From Spirochaetota bacterium (GTDB taxonomy: Bacteria; Spirochaetota; GWE2-31-10; MWDO01): a DNA stretch of 9,487 nucleotides. This document shows positions 1-5,060 of this stretch, piece by piece (position 1 is the stretch's first letter; the number at the start of each line of letters is the position of its first letter). Location: positions 1 through 9,487 of the forward strand of contig JAGOCL010000071.1 in the NCBI GenBank assembly GCA_017998755.1, read 5' to 3'. The notes under the pieces were generated by a model. The model made no database searches, was not told the DNA's origin, and worked only from the letters and a program-made list of their open reading frames with translations. The translations under genes were made by a program, and so were the position numbers.

Positions 1-2
1 AA

Positions 3-119
3 GCTAGGTATCAAGTGAAATTCGAAAAAGGCCCCGGCGAAATAGAATTAACGTTTGTTAAAGAAAACAATCGATTTAAAATACTAAACGTTGAAATATA
101 TAAAAAACCTATTTATTAA
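3..119 (+). CDS. C-terminal end of an unidentified protein (partial)
   Basis: One plus-strand frame is open from the left edge to a TAA at 117-119, giving 38 residues that end in KKPIY. The other two plus-strand frames hit stops within the first 20 bases. The peptide alternates charged and hydrophobic residues (FEKGPGEIELTF, then NRFKILNVEIY). This looks like the last two beta strands of a small alpha/beta domain of the NTF2-like kind, where a 'glycine-rich turn, strand, W/F-K-I strand' ending is common. That family suggestion is a guess from a short tail. The start and most of the protein lie outside the window. The gene converges on folC and its last 11 bases overlap the folC 3' end on the other strand. 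Being a real coding end is likely; the function is unknown. Confidence 0.55.
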   Translation, partial: ARYQVKFEKGPGEIELTFVKENNRFKILNVEIYKKPIY

Positions 120-1413
120 TTTTTTCATAATATTCTATAAAAGGGCCGACCAAATAAAACGACCCGGTAACTAATATTATATCGGCGTTTTTTAGTATGT
201 AATCAAAGGAACTTTCTTGATCCTCAATAAAGAGACTATTTTTATTTATTTTTTTCACATAATCAAAAATTATTTGGGGATCTGATTTTTTATATTCTGA
301 CAAATTTGTGATTACAAACTTATCGGCTATTTCTGATAATATTTTGTAATACGCTTTATAATCCTTATCCAAAGCGATTCCAGATATAACAGTCCAATTT
401 AGATCCCTAAAATGCAGTCTGAGCGAGTCGACCAAACTTCGGGCGGACTCCTTATTATGCGATACGTCGACGACAATCAACGGATGCTTAGATATTACCT
501 CAATTCTGCCTCTAGGCAGGGTAATCTTAGATATCATGTCGTCGTTTAAAAGATTTATTACTTTTATTTCAGATAAAAAAACTGACAAAAATGCAGTAAA
601 AAAATTATAAACCTGATGTTCTCCAAAAAAATTGAAGTTAATTCCGCTATATTTACATCTATTAAACTTAAAATCGCAGTTCAACCCGTAATTTGCGGGT
701 ACTGAGTTTAACAAATCAAAATAATCGTCTAAAAAATATATTTGACCGCCTTTTTCTTTTGCCTTCCTTCTAAATATTTCCTTACAATTGTAGTATTGAT
801 TTGAAACAACCGTTATGGAGTCGTTTTTTATTATTCCCGCTTTTTCTCCGGCAATTTCATTTATAGTATCCCCCAAGATATTTGTATGATCGTAACCGAT
901 AGGAGTTATAACTGAAACGTTTGATTTTAACACGTTTGTCGTATCGAGCCGTCCCCCGAGTCCTGTTTCAACGACGAGATATCTGGCGCCCTTTTTTTTC
1001 GAATACAAAAGAAATATAAGAAAAAATAGTTCAAAAGTAGTAGGTACAAAATTTGACTGTAATAATTTATCCTCAACTTCTGCGCATAAAACAATTAATT
1101 CCTCGTCGCCTATAGGTATTAGGTTAAACAATATCCTTTCGTTAGGCTTTATCAAATGAGGAGATAAAAACGCCGCGCAATCATGTCCCGAATAGTATAA
1201 AAATTGAGAGATAAAATATGTTACGCTCCCCTTCCCTTTTGTGCCGGCTACATGATATATTTTAAAAGATTCTGTATCTATATTAAAATATTGGATAATA
1301 TTTTTAATATTATCTAAAGAATATTCTTTATCAAGATATTTCTTATCAATTTTATTTTCAATATTTATAAACGAGTATATATAATTGTAGGCGTCGTCGA
1401 TATTATTTATCAT
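109..1413 (-). CDS. folC: Folylpolyglutamate synthase / dihydrofolate synthase
   Basis: A Mur-ligase-family enzyme of folate metabolism. It adds glutamate to folates with ATP and, in bifunctional members, also joins glutamate to dihydropteroate. The 434 residues match the usual 420-440. Visible motifs in order: P-loop HVAGTKGKGS (54-63); LSPHL (84-88) and the following ERI of the family; VVETGLGGRLDTTN (147-160); YDHTNILG (174-181); GEKAGIIK (189-196), containing the lysine that is carbamylated in studied members; HQVYN of the central domain (266-270); LPRGR (299-303); and DVSHN (316-320) opening the C-terminal ligase domain. The last is usually DGAHN; here Gly-Ala is Val-Ser, but Asp, His and Asn are kept. 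The ATG lies five bases after the parC stop with no clear Shine-Dalgarno, so it is probably translated by coupling to parC. Whether it has dihydrofolate synthase activity cannot be read from the sequence. The stop is TAG. Confidence 0.95.
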   Translation of the reverse strand: MINNIDDAYNYIYSFINIENKIDKKYLDKEYSLDNIKNIIQYFNIDTESFKIYHVAGTKGKGSVTYFISQFLYYSGHDCAAFLSPHLIKPNERILFNLIPIGDEELIVLCAEVEDKLLQSNFVPTTFELFFLIFLLYSKKKGARYLVVETGLGGRLDTTNVLKSNVSVITPIGYDHTNILGDTINEIAGEKAGIIKNDSITVVSNQYYNCKEIFRRKAKEKGGQIYFLDDYFDLLNSVPANYGLNCDFKFNRCKYSGINFNFFGEHQVYNFFTAFLSVFLSEIKVINLLNDDMISKITLPRGRIEVISKHPLIVVDVSHNKESARSLVDSLRLHFRDLNWTVISGIALDKDYKAYYKILSEIADKFVITNLSEYKKSDPQIIFDYVKKINKNSLFIEDQESSFDYILKNADIILVTGSFYLVGPFIEYYEKINK

Positions 1414-1418
1414 ATTAT

Positions 1419-3311
1419 TTACTTTTTGGTAACTTTGTCCAGCTCTTTTGTTGAAACTCTTATCCCTTTTGCCGACGACGACTTTTCTTCGACTTCGGAA
1501 AAAGAAAAAACTTCGCTGTTTATTTTTTGTTTAGGTTTTTTTATATATTCTATTACGACTTTTTCTTTAGGATTAATGCTTAAATAATCGACTCTTCCTT
1601 TTTCAAACGGAGACAAACTATAAACTTTATTTGTTAAATATTTTGATATTTTAAATTTCTTTGCGTAAGAAATCTTAGAATCCAAATCGGTATATATAAG
1701 AGAAAAACTAACATTATCGTCGTACTTAGCTAAATATTCAACCTTGGTATCTATAAACGTCTTACAATCGATAGAAACAACTTTATAAGAACAATCCTTA
1801 GATATTACTAGGAATTTATCAACCGGCGACGCGGTAAAACGCTCGTCTCCCTTAACGTCCGTTCCCAAGAATCCAGTTTTTTTATCCCAAAAAACTTTTA
1901 CGTCCGGTTGAGCTATTTCGTTTGCCGATAGCGTCTTAATTTTCTTTATCTTCGTTTTCCGGCGATAAGCTCCGCCGTATTTCTTAATCAAATTATCAAG
2001 ATAATCGATTGTATATTTCACTACGTCTTTAAGTCTTTCCTTAACCATTTCTAACTGACGAACGATATCGTCTATATTTTTTTTGTGATTCTCGATGTCA
2101 AATCTCGATATCCTCTTAATCTTTATTTCAAGAAGCCGTTCGATGTCTTCCGTTTTAAGTTCCCTGATAAATAATTTTTTATATTTATTTAGCTCTTTCA
2201 TAACGGTAGAAATAATCTCATCGTAAACCGCTATTTCTTCAATTTTTTTGTATATTCTATTTTCAATAAATATCATTTCCAAAGTCAAATCGTTTAATCT
2301 CTCGCTTAGCTTGTCTTTCTCAATTTCAAGCTCTCTTTTTAAGTCGGCGACGAGTTTTTCAGTATTATACCTTAATAAATCGCTAACGCCGCATTCGTAA
2401 GGCCTGCCGTCTTTTATAACGATACAATTAACGCTAACGCTAACTTCGCAATCGGTATAGGCGTATAAAAGTTTTTCTACGTCCGCCGAGTTCTCGCCCC
2501 TTGATACTTTTACCTCTATCTCAACTTTTTCCGTAGTAAAATCGTTTATCGAACTAATTTTTATCTTCCCTTTTTTAGAAGCGTTATCGATTGATTCTAT
2601 AAGCGATTCGGTAGTTGTACAATAGGGGATTTCTTTAATTAATAATGTTTTATCATTAGGCTTCTCAATTAAAGCTCTAATTTTGACTTTACCATTCCCA
2701 TCTGAATACTCGGAAACGTCTATTATCCCACCCTGAAAAAAATCTGGATATATTTCAAACTCTTGTTTATTTAAAATCGCGATCTGAGCTTTTAGCAGTT
2801 CGTTAAAATTGTGAGATAATATTTTAGTCGACATTCCGACGGCTATCCCCTCCGCTCCCGATAGTAAGAGAACCGGAATTTTAGTTGGAAGAGAGACTGG
2901 TTCCTTGTTTCTCCCGTCGTAACTATCGAGATATTCGGTCAGCTCTTTGTTAAACATAGTCTCTTTAGCCAAAGAACTTAGCCTGCACTCAATATATCTT
3001 GCCGCTGAAGCCTCGTCGCCGGTATATATATTACCAAAGTTTCCCTGTTTTTCGATGAAATACTCTTTATTTGCAAGAACTACCAGCGCTGAAGAAATAG
3101 ACGCGTCCCCGTGAGGGTGATACTTCATTGTATTGCCGATAACGTTGGCGACCTTGTTGAATTTGCCGTCGTCCATTTCATTTAGAGAATGAAATATTCT
3201 TCTTTGCACGGGTTTTAAGCCGTCGCTAATCTCCGGAATAGCCCTGTCTTTAATGACATAAGATGCAAATTCGATAAAATTCCGGCTCATCATATTTTTA
3301 ACAAAAGACAT
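1419..3311 (-). CDS. parC: DNA topoisomerase IV subunit A (short ParC type)
   Basis: The DNA-breaking subunit of a type IIA topoisomerase, which works as an A2B2 complex with ParE (not in this window) to decatenate and relax DNA. Numbered from the ATG at 3309-3311 (630 residues): GLKPVQRR (31-38) and HPHGD (65-69) of the winged-helix core; AARYIECR with catalytic Tyr106; IPVLLLSGAEGIAVGMSTKI of the tower region (145-164); a charged coiled-coil arm at about 320-445; then only some 180 residues of C-terminal domain, against roughly 300 in a full GyrA pinwheel. No GyrA box (QRRGGKG) is present, which argues for topoisomerase IV rather than gyrase. The frame is open to another ATG at 3339-3341, which would add MLGDREGGVD. 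I prefer 3311 because MSFVKNMMSRNF matches family starts, GGGAGGG sits 11 bases upstream, and the promoter at 3353-3381 would start RNA only a few bases before 3341. Gyrase A is the alternative name, less likely. Confidence 0.9.
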   Translation of the reverse strand: MSFVKNMMSRNFIEFASYVIKDRAIPEISDGLKPVQRRIFHSLNEMDDGKFNKVANVIGNTMKYHPHGDASISSALVVLANKEYFIEKQGNFGNIYTGDEASAARYIECRLSSLAKETMFNKELTEYLDSYDGRNKEPVSLPTKIPVLLLSGAEGIAVGMSTKILSHNFNELLKAQIAILNKQEFEIYPDFFQGGIIDVSEYSDGNGKVKIRALIEKPNDKTLLIKEIPYCTTTESLIESIDNASKKGKIKISSINDFTTEKVEIEVKVSRGENSADVEKLLYAYTDCEVSVSVNCIVIKDGRPYECGVSDLLRYNTEKLVADLKRELEIEKDKLSERLNDLTLEMIFIENRIYKKIEEIAVYDEIISTVMKELNKYKKLFIRELKTEDIERLLEIKIKRISRFDIENHKKNIDDIVRQLEMVKERLKDVVKYTIDYLDNLIKKYGGAYRRKTKIKKIKTLSANEIAQPDVKVFWDKKTGFLGTDVKGDERFTASPVDKFLVISKDCSYKVVSIDCKTFIDTKVEYLAKYDDNVSFSLIYTDLDSKISYAKKFKISKYLTNKVYSLSPFEKGRVDYLSINPKEKVVIEYIKKPKQKINSEVFSFSEVEEKSSSAKGIRVSTKELDKVTKK

Positions 3312-3321
3312 ATCTACGCCG

Positions 3322-3328
3322 CCCTCCC
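3322..3328 (-). promoter_or_regulatory. Ribosome binding site deciding the parC start
   Basis: GGGAGGG on the minus strand, containing the core GGAGG, lies 11 bases before the ATG at 3309-3311. The spacing is slightly long but the core is strong. If translation began at the upstream ATG (3339-3341), this purine stretch would be coding and would give the odd peptide REGG. The upstream ATG has only AGG six bases before it. Confidence 0.65.
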
Positions 3329-3352
3329 GGTCCCCCAACATTTCATACCTAA

Positions 3353-3381
3353 CATATACTAATTATTTATAAATTTGTCAA
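3353..3381 (-). promoter_or_regulatory. Sigma-70-type promoter for parC-folC
   Basis: On the minus strand a perfect TTGACA (3381 to 3376) is followed after exactly 17 bases by TATATG (3358 to 3353), four of six matches to TATAAT. RNA would start near 3346. That leaves about a 35-base leader before the ATG at 3311, but only a few bases before the ATG at 3341. It would let parC and folC be expressed independently of the STAS-ispE transcript. The weaker -10 box is the main doubt. Confidence 0.55.
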
Positions 3382-3455
3382 AAATTAAATAAGTTTTATC
3401 TATCAAAATATTTTTCGGACTCGTAATCAAATATTATAAACAAGATAGTTAGGTT

Positions 3456-4322
3456 TTATAATAATTGTACCGGCTCGGCGCTATATCCATAAGATTGTAA
3501 AAGTTCAATTCCCGTTTTTCTTTTTTCATAAGTCTCATAAATACCAATTATCGTCGAGCCCGAGCCCGACATAACCGACGCGTCGGCGCCGCTTTCAAGA
3601 ATGCTGTTTTTTATATCCGACAATACTTTATTTTGGTTAAATACGGGATATTCAAATTTATTATAGACGTTAGCAATTATTTTTTTGTAGTCGTTTGCGC
3701 AATACCCCTCGATTAATTTTACAAACTTCTTTCGTTCTTCGTAAGTTTCATGAGCCATATTATTATCGTCTATTAATTTATAAGCGGACGGAGTGGATAC
3801 TTGAATTTCTGGGAAAACCAGAATTAAATAAAAAACGGGAATTCCCGTTTTTATCGGCTTAGTTATCTCCCCGACCCCAAAAACCTTTTGAGCTCCCCCC
3901 TCGATAAAAAAAGGGACGTCGGCGCCGATTTGAAGGGCCAATTTCTTTAATTTCTGAAGTCCGAATTTTAGCCGCCACTCTTTATTTAAAATTTTTAGAA
4001 CCGATGCGGCGTTAGACGATCCTCCCCCAAGTCCGCCGCCTATAGGTATTTTTTTTTCGATCGTAAAATCTATGCCAAATGGAATTCTTCCGTTCAAATT
4101 TGAAATAATTTTATCTGCGGCTATTTTTAAAAGATTATTCTCCGGCAATATATTACGTTTATCGATAATTCTGATTTTATTTGTATCGTTTAAAGAATAC
4201 GATAAGCTATCCGACAAATTAGTACGACAAAACAAGCTCTTTATGGAGTGATAACCGTTTTTATATCTTCCGGTCACGTTTAGAAAAAGATTTATTTTAG
4301 AATATGATTGGTAATTTTTCAT
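3456..4322 (-). CDS. ispE: 4-diphosphocytidyl-2-C-methyl-D-erythritol kinase
   Basis: A GHMP-family kinase of the non-mevalonate (MEP) isoprenoid pathway. It phosphorylates the 2-hydroxyl of CDP-methylerythritol using ATP, in the cytoplasm. The 288 residues match the family. Visible: SKINLFLNV (8-16), with Lys9 in the catalytic-lysine position; GRYKNGYHS (18-26), the substrate-contact stretch; the glycine-rich ATP loop PIGGGLGGGSSNAA (93-106); GADVPFF (133-139), with Asp135 as the expected catalytic base; and the C-terminal GHMP motif MSGSGST (251-257). The start fits the family closely. The gene begins 31 bases after the STAS stop with no recognisable Shine-Dalgarno (TTTCAG precedes the ATG), so it probably depends on the STAS transcript. 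A perfect 22-base palindrome lies inside the coding region at 3831-3852. No other MEP gene is present in the window. Confidence 0.96.
   Translation of the reverse strand: MKNYQSYSKINLFLNVTGRYKNGYHSIKSLFCRTNLSDSLSYSLNDTNKIRIIDKRNILPENNLLKIAADKIISNLNGRIPFGIDFTIEKKIPIGGGLGGGSSNAASVLKILNKEWRLKFGLQKLKKLALQIGADVPFFIEGGAQKVFGVGEITKPIKTGIPVFYLILVFPEIQVSTPSAYKLIDDNNMAHETYEERKKFVKLIEGYCANDYKKIIANVYNKFEYPVFNQNKVLSDIKNSILESGADASVMSGSGSTIIGIYETYEKRKTGIELLQSYGYSAEPVQLL
3831..3852. repeat. Perfect 22-bp palindrome inside ispE, shaped like an intrinsic terminator
   Basis: The 22 bases are identical to their own reverse complement: five A, then CGGG, central AATT, CCCG, then five T. Folded in RNA this gives a nine-pair stem closed by an AAUU tetraloop. 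In the ispE sense direction the stem is followed by a run of six U (five belonging to the stem) and then AUUUAAUU, which is the layout of a factor-independent terminator. It encodes the stretch KTGIPVF (about residues 159-164). It may be chance in AT-rich coding DNA, or may reduce full-length transcription of ispE. The palindrome is certain; the function is not. Confidence 0.6.
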
Positions 4323-4353
4323 CTGAAATACGCGAAAAATCTATTATTACTTG

Positions 4354-4890
4354 CTAACCAAAATATACGCGGCCTTCTTCGTCGACATTTAATATTGTCT
4401 TACATTCGGAACATCTAAATCTTCCCGGCTTTACCGCTTTAAGGTTTTTCTTACAAATAGGGCATTTAAAAATTTTGGGAAAAGCGCTTTTGGGAATTTC
4501 TTCTTTTTTACCGCTCAAATTCTTCTTTGCCTCTTCCAAATTTGAAGAAATATTAAAAAACTTGGAGAAACCTAAAAGTTGAAATACTTCAAATACCTTT
4601 GGTTGTAAATATAAAAGAACAAGATCTCCATTTTTCTGTTTTAATGTCTTCAAAAACGCCGTAAAAGCCCCTATTCCCGTCGAAGAAACATAATTTAACT
4701 CGCTACAGTTAAATAATATTTTGATAAATCCGCTCTCTATAACCTTATTTACTTCTCTCTGAAAATCGGCGGAATTATAAGTATCAAGGAAACCTTTTAG
4801 ATTCATTGTTAATACAGAAGCGTCGTCCTTATCTTTTTCCAGATATATTCTTAGCGAATCCTTTATTACAATAACTTCTTCTTGTCCCAT
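4354..4890 (-). CDS. STAS-domain protein with C-terminal zinc ribbon (anti-anti-sigma-like)
   Basis: Residues about 10-125 form a SpoIIAA-type STAS domain, the fold of anti-sigma-factor antagonists that bind or release a kinase partner depending on phosphorylation. Support: LTMNLKGFLDTYNSADFQREV, then ILFNCSELNYVSSTGIGAF (58-76), then the closing VFEVFQLLGFSKFFNI. The position phosphorylated in SpoIIAA (Ser58) aligns with Thr71 in the VSSTG stretch. A lysine-rich linker (128-139) leads to a zinc ribbon with cysteines 143, 146, 160 and 163 (CPIC, 13 residues, CSEC), resembling MJ0042-type ribbons. No signal peptide or membrane segment is seen. The start has AGAGG five bases before the ATG. It heads the ispE operon. 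No kinase or PP2C phosphatase partner is in the window, so its target is unknown. It may act in partner switching or as an adaptor; the ribbon could bind protein or nucleic acid. Confidence 0.85.
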   Translation of the reverse strand: MGQEEVIVIKDSLRIYLEKDKDDASVLTMNLKGFLDTYNSADFQREVNKVIESGFIKILFNCSELNYVSSTGIGAFTAFLKTLKQKNGDLVLLYLQPKVFEVFQLLGFSKFFNISSNLEEAKKNLSGKKEEIPKSAFPKIFKCPICKKNLKAVKPGRFRCSECKTILNVDEEGRVYFG

Positions 4891-4912
4891 TTTTTCCTCT
4901 TAAAACAATATT

Positions 4913-4941
4913 ATTGTAGTTTATTTTTTTTATAAAGTAAA
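4913..4941 (-). promoter_or_regulatory. Sigma-70-type promoter for the STAS-ispE operon
   Basis: On the minus strand TTTACT (4941 to 4936; four of six matches to TTGACA) precedes TACAAT (4918 to 4913; five of six matches to TATAAT) by 17 bases. RNA would start near 4906, leaving a leader of about 15 bases with the AGAGG ribosome binding site. It lies just after the ppdK hairpin, as expected for a new transcription unit. The region is very AT-rich, so chance matches are possible. Confidence 0.5.
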
Positions 4942-4971
4942 TACTTTTAAACAAAAAAATAAACTTTTTTA

Positions 4972-5014
4972 ATAAATATAATAACGACGTTTTTTTCGCC
5001 GTTATTATATTTAT
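4972..5014 (-). terminator. Long hairpin after ppdK, probable terminator
   Basis: Two arms (4972-4989 and 4997-5014) pair over 18 positions around a seven-base loop. As DNA there is one A/C mismatch. In minus-strand RNA that position becomes a G-U pair, so the stem is unbroken only in the direction of ppdK transcription. It lies 46 bases after the ppdK stop. No U-run follows directly; a second weak A6/U6 hairpin followed by U-rich sequence comes next at about 4953-4970. It may end transcription or protect the ppdK 3' end. Confidence 0.6.
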
Positions 5015-5060
5015 ATGCTAATAGAAATTTCGGTAAATTTTTAACGTTCGATTAAATTTA

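Noticed and set aside
102..125. A6/T6 dyad at the folC-plus-strand junction as a bidirectional terminator
   Set aside because: Only A-T pairs and a 12-base loop; too weak to support as a feature.
316..1413. DVSHN in place of DGAHN in folC (residues 316-320) as a sign of a dead enzyme
   Set aside because: The Asp, His and Asn are kept and every other family motif is intact, so this looks like ordinary variation.
3400..3448. Nested dyads after ispE (CTATC/GATAG outside AATATTT/AAATATT) as a terminator
   Set aside because: Short, AT-only inner stem with a long loop and no adjacent U-run; expected by chance in such AT-rich sequence.
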